This document shows, one piece after another, positions 39,188 to 50,368 of a DNA stretch of 64,000 bases. The stretch comes from Aurantiochytrium sp. KH105 (taxonomy: Eukaryota > Sar > Bigyra > Thraustochytrida > Thraustochytriidae). A program made the position numbers and the translations under genes. The stretch is from positions 1-64,000 of the forward strand of contig BGKB01000023.1 in assembly GCA_003116975.1 (NCBI GenBank), read 5' to 3'. A model generated the notes under the pieces. That model worked only from the letters and a program-made list of their open reading frames with translations, made no database searches and was not told where the DNA came from. Positions within the stretch are counted from its first letter, which is position 1. The number at the start of each line of letters is the position of its first letter.

Positions 39188-40876
39188 ATGGTTGTCATTA
39201 GTCTGGTATTCATTGTGGTCTTTTCTATAAAAAAAAAATCCAGCTCACTGTAATTTTTGTTCATTTTCTCTCACTCGTACAGATTTCTAGAGAACAGAGC
39301 TCTTCGATGGTAACGAAGGTGGCTGTCGCTGGCTTTTATTTGATTCGCTTGCTGACTCTGACGTTCAGATTATTATGTTTTCATGCGTCCATGGCTAATA
39401 ATCTTTTTTGGAAAAGTATGCATCATCGCCACCATCGAGCCTGCTGCAAAACGAGGCAGAATGAACGTGGGAATATTCCCTTTGAAGCCATTTCGAGGGG
39501 GGAGCATTCAAGCTCATGTTTGGCGGGTCATTACCACGACCTCCTTGCGGAAAGATAAGTCAAGCCACCGTACTTTTGATCGCAAAATCCTTGACCTTTG
39601 ATCAATGCCTCGGCGTGCAAAAGTGACTTTCTCAACTGAAACGCATGTTGTTTTTTCAATCACCTCCAATTCGTCAACAGGGAAACCACGTGATGAATAT
39701 CTTGCCCGCCCGCCCATTCTAAGATGTGCTTCGACAACAAGGCGCCGTGGTTGTCTCCCCGTAACTCCTTACTCTTCGCAATCGAGGTCGTTAAGCCCAG
39801 CCGTTGCTCTTGTGAGTAAACCTGACGCTGCGACGTTCTGAAAGTGTGGCATGCGTTACACGTAGCATCCATGGAGCCTAACGATGAGCAAGCTCAATAC
39901 TAAATTTTTCCCTCGGGTGAATGGGCCATGCGTTTCATGAGAAAAGTGCGACGTTTCACATCTGTCAATCCCATCTGGACGTTAGACTTGATCTCTCGTG
40001 CTCGCTCGCTGGTGTTGCTTTCCCTCTGACGATGTGCAGCAGCAGGTGAGAGCGCTTCGTTCGAGTAACGCTCCCGACACGAACGAAGGTTTGCCCGCTT
40101 GCATCATCAGCCTCCTCGGTCGCTCTTCCTCCCTATTCAATTTTTTTCCCTACGTGCTCGGTAACTCGTGACCACGCTCTTTGCACTTTCGGGCTCTCAC
40201 AGTCAGCGCCTGCTCGCTCCTTCTCCTGCTTTCGCTTTTTCAATACCAAAGCATCGAGTCCTCACGTTTTTTCCCCTCCCCTCCCTGCTCGGCCACAGCG
40301 TCTCGCATCCGCTCTCGAATTCGATAAACACCTTCCATGCCGCTGCGCTGCTCTACGGCATCTTCGTTTGGAGTCCCATCTGGCCCACCCCGAGGGAGGT
40401 GGCCCGGACTTTACATGGCGTCCTCTTCGCAGGTCCGGCAAGCAAAAAAGCTCGCAAACCTGCCTAACGGGCGCGTCCTCACTCAACCACCGTCGTTACG
40501 GTTTCCGATAATCCCGCACGCGCCGCGGCCTCTCCGCCGCCCGCGCGGACTCGCGTCGCGACGCGTCGCAGACAGGCTCGCGGGAGGACTCGAACTTGGG
40601 CGCGACATTCCTATTATCGGGAGAGAACCGGCCCCCCCCTTCCGCGCGTACTCGCGCCGCACCCCTCCAATGCGTTGCGCAGGTTCCTGACTGAGGTGGG
40701 AGCATGTGTGCGGAACGGGGGCTGCGTGCGAGTCAGTGTCGCGGGTGGGGCGGGAACGCGGCAGAGAACGTCGGTGGTTGGAGCGTGCTGGCGGTGGTTA
40801 GGTCATGTGTCCGTTCTGTCTGCCTGTTTGTCTGTTTGATAGCGAGAGCGAGAGCTGACGTGGCTGGCTCGGGCTC

Positions 40877-40937
40877 GAGTTTGAATTTGAAATTGGGCTT
40901 GCGTTTGAATTTGAATTTGAATTTGAATTTGAATTTG
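40877..40937. repeat. (TTTGAA)n hexanucleotide repeat
   Basis: About seven TTTGAA or near-TTTGAA units. Confidence 0.85.
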
Positions 40938-42218
40938 AAATCGAGCGACAAGCGCGCAGGGCGACGAGGAGTCCACCAAAACTCCATCGACGAAGTCGCC
41001 CTCCTCGGAGTAGCCGCGGCCGCCGCGGAACACGGAGAGACTCCCCGCCACGCGCGCTCGAGCCGGCTGCAGGCACGTGGACAGCCGCTGGGCTGTAGAG
41101 GCGAGGTCGTGGCGTTGACCGAGCAAGCGAGCGAGGGAAGGGACCGTGCAGCTGCACCGCGACTGGACTGGACTGACTGACTGATTGGGGGTCTCGTCTT
41201 GCTCAAAGTATTCTGTCTCTCTTTCGGAGCCCTTGACGCGAAGTTCTTTCTTACACAAGGCTGCAGCCAGTGCGTGCAGCAGCACGCGCCTCCTCGACGC
41301 CGCGAGGCCCGTGCCATCCTCCCTCCCTTTCTCCCGGACTGCTCTGCTCTGGTAGGCATTGCTCTACGCGTCAAAGACTTCCCGTGCGCCCCACCGAAGC
41401 GAAGCGGAGCGAGGAGGTGAAAATCAGAGCCAAGAAAGCGAGCATAACCCACAACCCAAGCCGAGCGAGAGCGCCAGGTCGAAAGCACTCTCGCTACGTT
41501 CGCACTCGCAATCATCGAACACGCAAGCGAGCTTGGCAAGCTAGTCAGCGAGCTTGCGTCTTTTCCGAGGCCAGACAGACTCGCGGCAAGTCCTCGCAAC
41601 GCCCCGACCCGGCCACGCGGGCATAGCAGACCGCCGCTCCGCGACGTCGCGCTCCCAGAACGATCGAGCGGCATCGCGCGCATCGCAGTTCTGCCAAAGA
41701 AACTCTCCCTGCGTACGTCACACCAGGACCTCGACCAGGACCAGAACCCGAGCCCACGCCGGAGCGTAATACGTGGCCTGGTCGTGCACCGCGCCATTCA
41801 TCGAGCTAGCGAGCGAGCGAGCGAGTGAGCGATCGCGATCGTGCACGCAGGCGGAGAAAGAAAGCGCCACGTCGCCTGCTTCGCACGCTACGGACGCGTC
41901 TAGTGTGCAACCGCCGGAACCTGAGCAAGACAGAGCGTGTCTTTCACGGGTCTTTCGAGCATCGCGCCCGGGGGGTCTTTCAGGTGCATCGTTCGAGAAA
42001 GAAAGCGAGGAGCGAGCTTGACTGCTTAAGCACGCACGCACGCACGTAAGCAAGCACGCAAATAAACAAGCAAGAAGCCTCCATTCTGGGCTAGCGCTCG
42101 CGAAGGAGAACAAAGGGAGCCTACGACGCTCTCGAATCAACCGACGAACGAAGACTCCAGCCTTCAACGGAAGCAAGGCGAGACAGGAAGCCGGTGCTGA
42201 CGTTGCCGCTAACTTCTT

Positions 42219-42220
42219 TG

Positions 42221-42256
<36 letters not shown>
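42219..42256. repeat. (TGCC)n tetranucleotide repeat
   Basis: About nine TGCC units. Confidence 0.9.
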
Positions 42257-42257
<1 letters not shown>

Positions 42258-42654
42258 AGTCACATCGATCAACCAACGCGATAGCCAGCCAGCGCAGCCA
42301 AGCAGCCAGTCATAGCCAGTTTTTCACTTTGCACGACTTGGCCTCGTTCGAGGCACGGTCGTCATCCATTCGGTCGGCAACTGATCTGAGCCTCTCCCCC
42401 ACTCTCTCTTTCGTGCGCGCCTCACCAGCCCAGTCTGCGACGGCCAGTGGTAAGAAACAAAAAAAAAAGAGACACTCTCCCGGACAATAAACAACCGCAA
42501 CTGACCCTTCCGCCACCTACGTGGCAAGTCAAAGCCAGCGACAACGATCGCACTCGCCAAGCCCGCTTTCTCTCCCGTTCCTCACCCCTTCTTCTTGTCC
42601 TTTTTTCTTCTTTTCGGGCTCTCATTGCTTCGCCCCAGGCTCACTTGCCCCGGC

Positions 42655-44064
42655 ATGACGCCGCGCGCAGTGGACGCGGCTGCGGCGCGCAAGGCCGAGG
42701 ACCCAGAGGACCTCGTCGCGCTCGCGCGCAGACTCTCCTTTTCGGCGTGCCTGCGCAGCGAAAGTGGCGGCGAAGACCCGGACGAGGACTCCGTCTTCGT
42801 GAGTGAGCGGAGCGGGGACAGCCTGCTGCTCGAAGAGGAACCGACCGCGGAACCCGAGCCGCAACGCGCCAACGGGGACGGCTCCGCTCGTCGCTGTCGG
42901 TTGCGGCGCAGTCTTCACATCATCGACACCGCCAACAATAATAAACACCACGAGATTGACGCGGAAACGAGAACCCGTAGGCCAGCAAACCCCGTTGCCA
43001 GCACCATGGCCGTGCGCAGGCAGAGCGCAGCGGAAGCACCGATGATGATGATGTCCACCACGCGCGCCTTGACGCGGACGCCGCCAAAGTCGCGGCGCAG
43101 GGGAAGCAGCAACGAGAGCGAAGAACAAAAGTCCCAAGAACAGGATGGCGCACGGGCACCCAGCAGGGACGATATGAAGAAGAAGGCGAAGGCACCCGCG
43201 GCGAGGACGTGCGAGCGCCGCCGGCGCCCGCGCCCAGAGACGCGGAGGCGATCGCTCGGCGATGTGCCCACGACGTCCACCTGGCAGACGCGCCTCTGGG
43301 CAAGCCTCAACTGCCCCGAGCTCGCGCCGCGTGAGAACAATCGCCTCGAGAAGAGTGTGCGGCACGAGATCCAGCGCACGAACAATGCCGCGCTGGTCGT
43401 CAAGAAGCTCCAGCTGCTTCTTGGCGAGGTCGCGCCCGCGCCTGCAGCATCACAGCAGCAGCAAAAACCCTCGAGTGGAACCACCCGGGCCGCGAGGCGC
43501 CGCGCCATGACGGCGCCGCGCGTCGAGACCAACCTCAGAGCCATCGACTTTTTGCAGCGAAGCGTAGACACTACGGCTCGCTTTCGGCCCACAGCGCCTT
43601 CATACGACCCGGTCACCCCGCCTGCGCCGCTGCGCAAGTCCATTCGAGAGCCGCACAACCACCGCGGCTCTCACCCCTTATCCACCCCGACCCCGACCCC
43701 TTGCTCCGGGCTCGTCGTCCGAACCTTGGCGCCGAGCCGCGAGCTCGTGCGCTCCGATGCTTGCGAAAGCCTCGCAATCGCGGGTACTCCCGTTGTTCCG
43801 GTCCGCAAGTCGCTGCGCGAGTGCAATAGGGCACCCTTTATGTCGCCAGCTGACAACAAGGTGCGACTTGCGCGCCACCTCGAGCGCGCCAGAAGCCTCT
43901 CGATGAGTGAGAACGATGCTCATCTCGACAACCTTCCTTGCGACGGCTCTGGCGCATCATTCACGCCCAAGCCGCCCGCAAAGCCTCGCAGCCCCAGCAA
44001 ACACCATGGCTTCAATGCCTCTGTACATGTCTCTCGCAGAATCGTGCGCAGCACCACAAATTAA
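42655..44064 (+). CDS. Basic disordered hypothetical protein
   Basis: 469 aa from ATG 42655, the first ATG of an open frame. Composition is rich in Arg, Ser, Pro and Ala with repeated basic patches (RRRRPRPETRRR). A helix-like middle part (ENNRLEKSVRHEIQRTNNAA ... KKLQLLL) may be a short coiled coil. APLRKSIRE and VPVRKSLRE are related short motifs. The C-terminus is Ser/Pro-rich. The family is unknown; a nuclear or cytoskeletal regulatory role would fit the composition but is a guess. Confidence 0.55.
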   Translation: MTPRAVDAAAARKAEDPEDLVALARRLSFSACLRSESGGEDPDEDSVFVSERSGDSLLLEEEPTAEPEPQRANGDGSARRCRLRRSLHIIDTANNNKHHEIDAETRTRRPANPVASTMAVRRQSAAEAPMMMMSTTRALTRTPPKSRRRGSSNESEEQKSQEQDGARAPSRDDMKKKAKAPAARTCERRRRPRPETRRRSLGDVPTTSTWQTRLWASLNCPELAPRENNRLEKSVRHEIQRTNNAALVVKKLQLLLGEVAPAPAASQQQQKPSSGTTRAARRRAMTAPRVETNLRAIDFLQRSVDTTARFRPTAPSYDPVTPPAPLRKSIREPHNHRGSHPLSTPTPTPCSGLVVRTLAPSRELVRSDACESLAIAGTPVVPVRKSLRECNRAPFMSPADNKVRLARHLERARSLSMSENDAHLDNLPCDGSGASFTPKPPAKPRSPSKHHGFNASVHVSRRIVRSTTN

Positions 44065-44658
44065 CCTAGTTGTAGTACATATAGCCCCCCCCCCCCCCGA
44101 CCACGGGCACATGACGCGAACTCGCGTGCGTCTGCTCGAACTCATTATGATAATCTTTGAATTCTGTTTTTACTCTTGCCGATGTGTAATCTTGCATTGC
44201 TCCTTCTTTCATTTATTCTATTCGTTCATGACACGCTCATGAATCGGAGAAAGAAGAAGAATACAACTGTCAATAAAATTCACAAACTTGTAAACTCGTA
44301 CTCGAGTTCACAAATTAACCAGGCCGAAACGTCACGGCTGAGCTCGGAAAAGCTTCCATCAAGAAACACAAGCTTTCCTCCAACTTGTTCCACTGACAAC
44401 GTGGAGATACAAGGCAGAAGCGGATTTATGAGACAACGACAAACAAGCTGACTATGAACGCTCAAATCGGAATAACTCTTTTCTTGCTTATTTATTACAT
44501 GGCAGAGGACATCGAGCGTGTCTCCCCGCTTAGAGGCCATTTAGCGAGACGATGATCGACATTGAGAATCATCCAGCATGTCTTTGTAAGCTTCTCGTGT
44601 TGGCTCGTGCAACTGGAAGCGTGAGATGAGCTTGGCCTGTAAATGTACAGACGCTCGC
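44065..44658. other. Intergenic; poly-C tract
   Basis: A run of about 13 C starts at 44,086 just after the stop. AT-rich DNA follows; no gene seen. Confidence 0.5.
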
Positions 44659-45219
44659 TTAGGCAATGGAAATCTTGTGGACGACAGGCTGCTTCTTGGG
44701 GACGGAGATCTCCAGTACGCCGTTGGTAAATGTGGCCGAAATGTGCTCAGCGTCGAGCTCCGACTCAAACTCAAGTTTGCGTCCGCCACGCGGGGCCGTG
44801 CGCTCGCGAAGCAAAAAGGTTGTCGCCTGGCGCTTCGCTTGAGCCGGCTCGGTGGGCGCAGCCTCCTGTTTTGTCTCGGCGTGGTCATCCGACTCCTTGG
44901 CTTCGTGCGTGGGCGAAGAAGGGGCGCTCGCCTCGTCGACGTCCTGCGTGTCGTCCTGCTTCTTGTCCTTGGCCGCCTCGGTCTTCTGCTTTTGGGGCTG
45001 TACAATCGAAATGCTCAAGGTGCGCTGCTCGAGATCAAGCTTGACATCGTCCTTGTTCACGCCGGGAAGATCGCAGCTGACAGTGTACTTGTCTTTGGTC
45101 TCGCTCACGTCAATGGGAAAGCCAGCGGCATTGGGGCGCTGCTTGCAGGAGCCACGGTTGACGCGATCGAGCTCGTTGAGCGCCATGGTGATGGGGTCTC
45201 CGCCACGAAGATAGATCAT
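44659..45219 (-). CDS. Small heat-shock protein with a split alpha-crystallin domain
   Basis: 186 aa from ATG 45219 (MIYLRGGDP). Start of the alpha-crystallin domain: FPIDVSETKDKYTVSCDLPG (34-53), then VKLDLEQRTLSISI. Residues ~74-132 are an acidic Lys/Glu/Asp-rich insertion. The domain resumes with LLRERTAPRGGRKLEFESEL and ends in the signature TNGVLEISVPK (165-175). The split lies where the beta-6 loop contributes to dimerisation in plant-type small HSPs. The family is an ATP-independent chaperone. The N-terminal arm is very short. No organelle signal is seen, so it is probably cytosolic. Confidence 0.9.
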   Translation of the reverse strand: MIYLRGGDPITMALNELDRVNRGSCKQRPNAAGFPIDVSETKDKYTVSCDLPGVNKDDVKLDLEQRTLSISIVQPQKQKTEAAKDKKQDDTQDVDEASAPSSPTHEAKESDDHAETKQEAAPTEPAQAKRQATTFLLRERTAPRGGRKLEFESELDAEHISATFTNGVLEISVPKKQPVVHKISIA

Positions 45220-45553
45220 TCTCTTGGTTCTTTCTTTCGCTCTTTCTTTCTCTCAGTCTTTGCTTGCTTTGTTTGGCTCTTGTGATGATTGTTTCGGGTC
45301 TGCTTGCTCTCGCTCATGCCTGCCGGAGCATCCTCGTCCTCAATCATTGGCGGCGTGTCGGATCGTCGGAGTCCCGAGGACCCGAGGTCTTCTTTCGCGA
45401 CTTTTCCTGGACCCAGCGATCTTTCGCGATCGATCTTCTCGTCCGCTCACTCGCCAGGTCACTGGCACTTGCGGCACGAGCGCGGCGGGTTTCGCGAAAG
45501 GCACCGCATCGCTGGCCCTTGCCACTGGCCACTGGCGTGGCGCATCCGACCAT

Positions 45554-45561
45554 TTCTAGAA
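45554..45561. promoter_or_regulatory. Possible heat-shock element core (TTCTAGAA)
   Basis: A palindromic TTCTAGAA lies 335 bp upstream of the small HSP ATG; a second is at 45,824-45,831. The nTTCnnGAAn arrangement is the core of heat-shock elements. Two cores over 600 bp are suggestive only. Confidence 0.35.
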
Positions 45562-45725
45562 AAAAAAAAGATTGCACAGCGGCCACGACGCGAGTGTGCC
45601 GGCGAAGCGCGATGCCATGGTGGCATCGCATCATTGATCGATGTTCTCGTGAGTGAAATAGAGAGTGTGTACCTGAGTTATGAGTGAGATCACTGACCAC
45701 TGGGAAGGAGCTTTTGCGCCACAAA

Positions 45726-45800
45726 TGCCAGGGGTCAAAATTCGCGCTTCAAAGGCCAGGGGTCATAGTTTGCGCTACGAAGGCCAGGGGTCAAAACAAC
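45726..45800 (+). repeat. Three direct repeats of GCCAGGGGTCA
   Basis: GCCAGGGGTCA(A/T)A occurs three times about 31 bp apart, with TTCGCGCT or TTTGCGCT following in the first two. No coding role. Confidence 0.85.
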
Positions 45801-45823
45801 GGGATTGAAGAATTCGCCAGGAA

Positions 45824-45831
45824 TTCTAGAA
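45824..45831. promoter_or_regulatory. Second TTCTAGAA core
   Basis: Same palindromic core, 605 bp upstream of the small HSP start. Weak evidence by itself. Confidence 0.25.
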
Positions 45832-48800
45832 TCAACCAGCATTATCGACAAGGAGCCCGACCGCCACGTTGCAGAAGAAACGTGAGCAGCCAGCCAGCTC
45901 AAACGAATAGTTATCAAGAATACAACTCTCGTCCCAAGTGCTCTGAAGTGCAAAGAGAACGAATAAGCTTTGGGCAAAGATCAAGTGCAAACACATCGTG
46001 AACCGCAAGATCAGTGATGCATAACGCTGTCATTATGATGAACGAGACGTCAATGAAATAAACAACACCATCATTCGAGGGTCCACATCGTGCACGAAGC
46101 GATTGACGATCCAAGAGGGAAAAGACCCCTTTTGTGCGTGCGTTTGTCTCTGGCAAGATGTCGCCGATAACAAGAAAGGCTGCCTTTCCAACCCAGATGC
46201 TTCAAGATTCGGGGATGCCTGTCCCACTCGTACCGCCTCGCTCCCGCCCTGGTGTCCACTGCCAGCCAATCAGCAAACAAGCCCACAACGCTAGTCGCTC
46301 TCACCAGGGGCTGAAGGGAGGACTTGTCTCGCGGATTTTGGGCTGTCGCTACCTACCTCCCTTGCCGCCCGGCCTGGCCTTACAGTAATGGATGGATGGA
46401 TGGATGGATGCATGCATGCATGCGTGCGTGGACACTCGTCGCTCTTGTGCAGGCAGGTACGACTACCACCACTCGTGGCCACGAGGCAGGCGACTCTCTG
46501 GTCGCAGACACCGGCCTATGACCAAGGACGGTGGCTGGCGAGGCGTCTGGCGTCCGACGTGCTAGCTAGCTCGCTGGCGCAGTTGCACAGCGCTGCTCTG
46601 TAGCGACGCCTCCCGGCCAGCCATGTCCTCCCGCCGATCCGGACGTCTCCATCCCTGCACCCACCCACCCATCCGCCCGTCCATCCGCCCGTCCATCCAT
46701 CCATCCATCCAGCACGCCGTCGCGATCTATCGCTCAATTGCTCACCCTCCCGTCTGCGTCGAGCTTCTGCTCGCTCCTCTTATCACTCGTCTTGCTCGTC
46801 TCGCTCGTCATGTGCTCGTGCTCAGGCGCTCTTGTGCACACGCTCTATCTACAGCTGCACTGCTCGCAGTCGCAGGCGCCTTCCTTCCCGCGCTTCCTGC
46901 CGCCGTGGCCGCGCGCCACCTCGCTCGCCGCGCCACGCGCTACTTGCTCGTTTCCCTGCCTTGCGTTCAAGTCGCCTTGCCTTTGCTCGCTGCCCCTGCC
47001 TCCCAGCATCCGCGGTCGCGCCGAGACATCCCGGTCGGTGGCTGGCCGCTCGCCGTCGCGCACACGGACAACAACAGCTGGATGGACGCTTGGCAGGGCG
47101 GAGTTTCGCCCGGCCGGACTGCCTGGCGCGCGCAGTTCGTTTGTTTTGCTCATGGCTGGCTGGCTGGCTGGCGGCGTTGTTTTGTTTTGCGCGCCGGCCC
47201 CGCGTTGTTTTGCTCGGCGGGGCTTTGTTTTGCTTGGTTCTGCGTGCTTTCTTGCTGGCCGCTCGGACTCGGCTTCGTGATCGGCCGCGGGGCGCGTCGG
47301 TCGCGATCATGTCTGCTCTGATCCGGATCGAGACGCTCGAGGCGAGCGGCGCGAGCAGCGGCAGGGTGAGCAGCCGGAAGAAAGCAAGCGAGCGTCTGCG
47401 CGAGCAGGAGCAGCGCAGACTGTGTGCAGAGGGGCGCGAGAGGGAGGAAGTACCGTCAACTTCGCGCCCGCTCTGCAGGGCGCTCTGTCACTTCCTGGCT
47501 GGCTGCTAGAACCAGGGGATCTTCTCCACCAGGGACGCACCGCGCTCTTCTCTTCTGTGGCGCCGCTGTGGGGCTCTAGCGGTCAGCGGTAGCGGCGAAA
47601 ACCGCCCAAGCACCAAGCATTGCCCTTCCGCGGCGGCCGCACTGCCACCACGGCCAGTGCCAGCGTTGCGCTCGGAAGGCTCGAGCTTGACATGCTTGAA
47701 CTTGACATGCTTGAGCGTGAGAGGCTCGAAGGCTCGAAAGGCTTGGAAGGCTTTTTTTGAGCTGGAGGGCGCTTCGAGGCAAACCTGCCGAGTTACTTCT
47801 CCTTCTTCCTTTCTGCGTCACTTCCTTCCTTCCCTCACGCGGCACCGGCTCCGCCCGCCCGGCGCGGCCGCTCGCCAGGCCGCGCGCATTTGCTGCCCGC
47901 CCGCCCGCTCGCCGCGACCTCGCCGCCCGCCCCGCGCGGCCCGCGGCCGGCCAGCTGTGCAGATCTGTGCAGCGCGGGCGGAGCAGAGCTGCGGCGCGTG
48001 CGGCACGTGCCGGGTTTCTCTTTGTTGAAGGAGAGGAGACGGGAGACTCGAGAATGCGAGCGACTGCGACACGAGGTGGCCCAGAAGGCCTCGGTCTCGC
48101 GCACCATACGTACGTCGGCGGCAGCTACGTACGTCGGCGGCAGCGACGGCAGGCCTCCCCCTGCTGCTGCTCGCAGCGGCGCCTGCGAAATCAGCGATCA
48201 GCGATCGATCGAGGGCCGCTCGGCCATCTCGTCTGCCCCCTTCTGCTCGCCTCGCCTCGCCTCGCCTCGCCTCAGCAGTGGCCACTTGCTCGCTCGCCAT
48301 GGTCGCTCTTTCGCCTGCCTCTTCGCGCCAGGCAGCCTGGCCTGCCAGTCCGGATCGCGCGCTGCGAGCTCGCTTGCACTCGCCGCGCAGCAGCTCTAGC
48401 TCTCTCTCAATCTGTGCCGTGCTGCTCGCCGGGCGCGGGCCCATCCGTGCTCTTTCTTGGTGTGGCTGCCACGAGCCCGGCCTCGCTGGCCGCCTCCTCC
48501 CCCTCGCCCCCGCTGCGGACCACGCGCCGGCGGCGTCCCGCTCGAGTGCGCTCGAGTTCTGCGTCGAGCGAGCGCTCGATCGACCGCTCGATCTATCTCC
48601 GGGTTGCTCGCCCCGGCGCAGGAGGAAGGAAGGTTTTAGAGTGGAGCAAGGCAGGAAGGAAGAGGCGGGCGGCGCAAAAGGCGGAGGGAGGGTGACCTTC
48701 TTAGCGGAGCTGTGCGCGAGGACGCGTGCTCTCTGTCGCTACGGACTCGGAGCCGCCTGCGCCGCCGCGGTCCTGAGGCAAAACCGAAACAGCAGCAGCG

Positions 48801-48895
48801 CAGGCAACCCGAAGGCAGGCCGCGGTCCAGCCGGCGGCGACGGAGACCAAGAGCACGCGGGGCGCGGGCAGAAGAAGCTGGACGGGAAGGCCAAG

Positions 48896-50032
48896 ATGGC
48901 GCGGATGGGGCAGAACGCGAGACGCAGCTTGAGCAGGCTGAGCGTGCGGCTCACGCGCAAATCGCAGGCGGAGACGGCCACGGCAGTGCGCTCGGAGAAC
49001 AGCAGCAATGGCCCCCGCGTGCGCATGGGCGTCGCGTCGGTGCCCGGCCGGAAACGCAGAATGGCCGCGAGGGCCTCCGAGGGACTCATTGTGGGCAACG
49101 AGGACCGCGTCGATGTCGACCGCGAGCTCGGGCTCACCGCGGTCATCGACGGCCACGGGGGATCTCTCTGCGCCGACTTTCTCGCAAGACACGCGCTCGA
49201 GCGCCTCCGCGAGGCCTTGTCCTCGCGCGGCCTGCTCGAGGCCATCCGCCGCCAGAGCCGCAGCCCCATTTTTACCGAGGGTCAGCTCGAGGAGGACTCG
49301 AGCGCCGACGACGACGACGATTGTGAACACGACGTAGACCAGCTCTTTAGCCACGAAAATGACGAGGGCGACGAAGAGCAAAACGTCCGCCACGCCTCGG
49401 ACGCCGGCCTCGACGAGAGTCTACAGGGGGTCCACGATTCGCTCAAGGAGACCTTTGCCGCCCTCGAAGAAGAGTTTCGCGAGATCTGGGAGCGCACCGG
49501 CGAGACGAGCGGGGCCTGCGCCCTGCTCAGCGTCGTTTTCGGCAACATGTGCGTCGTCGCACACTGCGGCGACTGCCGCGCCGTCTACCGCCCTGCTTCC
49601 CAGCGCTCCCATCGTTTGCTTCGCCGCAGTCCCACGCTGACGATCCAAGCCACTGACGATCACCGTACTTCCTCGCCTGCCGAGTATGACCGTATTACGG
49701 ACGCCGGGGGTGTCATTTCTAACGGCCGCATCGACAACCTCAGCCCAACCCGTACGTTTGGCGACTGGGACATTAAAATGCGCGTCGGCGAAGGCATAGT
49801 GGTGGCCGAGCCTCAGGTTGTCGTCATCCCCATAACCTCCCCGGTCCTCATTGTCCTTGGCACGGATGGCATTTGGGATTCCATGCCCAACAAGCGCGTC
49901 CTTGACACGGCTATCCGCGAGCTCAACCTCAACGAAGGCAACTACAATAAAGCCGCCAAAGCGCTCGCCAAAACCGCCACCCAAGGCACAAATGACGACG
50001 CTTCCTGCGTCCTGCTCCACATCGAGCCCTGA
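48896..50032 (+). CDS. PP2C-family protein phosphatase
   Basis: 378 aa from ATG 48896. Earlier in-frame codons are GC-rich and carry no motifs. The basic N-terminal ~60 residues precede the PP2C domain: a VGNEDRV motif (67-72), DGHGGSLC with Asp85 of the metal site, an acidic insertion (~125-165, DDDDD and nearby), a VAHCGDCRAV motif with Asp, TDDHRTSS, VISNGRIDNL, TRTFGD, LGTDGIWD and TNDDASCVLL. These are the conserved PPM/PP2C positions that hold the two metal ions. It dephosphorylates Ser/Thr; substrates are unknown. The acidic insert lies between the DGHGG region and the GDCRA region. It converges on TSR3 with a (TC)n tract between them. Confidence 0.9.
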   Translation: MARMGQNARRSLSRLSVRLTRKSQAETATAVRSENSSNGPRVRMGVASVPGRKRRMAARASEGLIVGNEDRVDVDRELGLTAVIDGHGGSLCADFLARHALERLREALSSRGLLEAIRRQSRSPIFTEGQLEEDSSADDDDDCEHDVDQLFSHENDEGDEEQNVRHASDAGLDESLQGVHDSLKETFAALEEEFREIWERTGETSGACALLSVVFGNMCVVAHCGDCRAVYRPASQRSHRLLRRSPTLTIQATDDHRTSSPAEYDRITDAGGVISNGRIDNLSPTRTFGDWDIKMRVGEGIVVAEPQVVVIPITSPVLIVLGTDGIWDSMPNKRVLDTAIRELNLNEGNYNKAAKALAKTATQGTNDDASCVLLHIEP

Positions 50033-50082
50033 AGAATATATATCAGCCTTTCCTCCTCGCACTCGCGAAAATAGGCGGGGGC

Positions 50083-50108
50083 GTCTCTCTCTCTCTCTCT
50101 CTCTCTCA
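50083..50108. repeat. (TC)13 dinucleotide tract
   Basis: Uninterrupted TC units just downstream of the phosphatase stop codon. Confidence 0.9.
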
Positions 50109-50368
50109 GACGCGCGCGAGCGCTGTCTCTGTCATGTTATCATTCTCCATTTCAATTTATTTTATTCGCTTTTCAGGTTGGTTGCTCGAAGATAGCAAAG
50201 ACAGTTTCACAATTTGATCCAATTCCAGCGTGGAGCAGTGAAAGAGTTTTGCCGCTTACTACATGTAAGATCGAACACGTACGTGTGTCGTGCACGTTCT
50301 TCTGATCCAATCCAAATACACGTTTTGCTAATCTTCTTTCTTAGTTTCTTTGTTTCATCTTGGCCACC

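Larger units (their letters stand above)
39188..42654. other. Long intergenic region with microsatellites; no gene
   Basis: A 3.5-kb gap. AGAGCTCTTCGATGG occurs at about 39,165 (end of the receptor frame) and again at 39,297, a small direct repeat. TTTGAA hexamers lie at 40,877-40,937. TGCC units lie at 42,219-42,256. GAGC units lie around 41,805-41,826. Open frames up to 354 codons (for example 40,733-41,797, minus) lack any family signature and cross these repeats. Confidence 0.5.
45220..48895. other. Long intergenic region with microsatellites; no gene
   Basis: ATGG units (46,387-46,411) lead into GCAT units. CCAT/CCGT units lie near 46,665-46,710. GGCT units lie near 47,153-47,172, with GC-rich CT-rich words elsewhere. 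Long open frames (up to 312 codons) show only low-complexity composition. Confidence 0.5.

Noticed and set aside
40733..41797. 354-codon minus-strand open frame
   Set aside because: Crosses a TTTGAA microsatellite and shows no family signature.
47757..48695. 312-codon plus-strand open frame
   Set aside because: Arg/Ala/Pro-rich by-product of high GC, overlapping other long frames.
48278..48895. N-terminal extension of the PP2C frame
   Set aside because: Ser/Ala/Arg-rich sequence without motifs; a basic N-terminus starts at ATG 48896.
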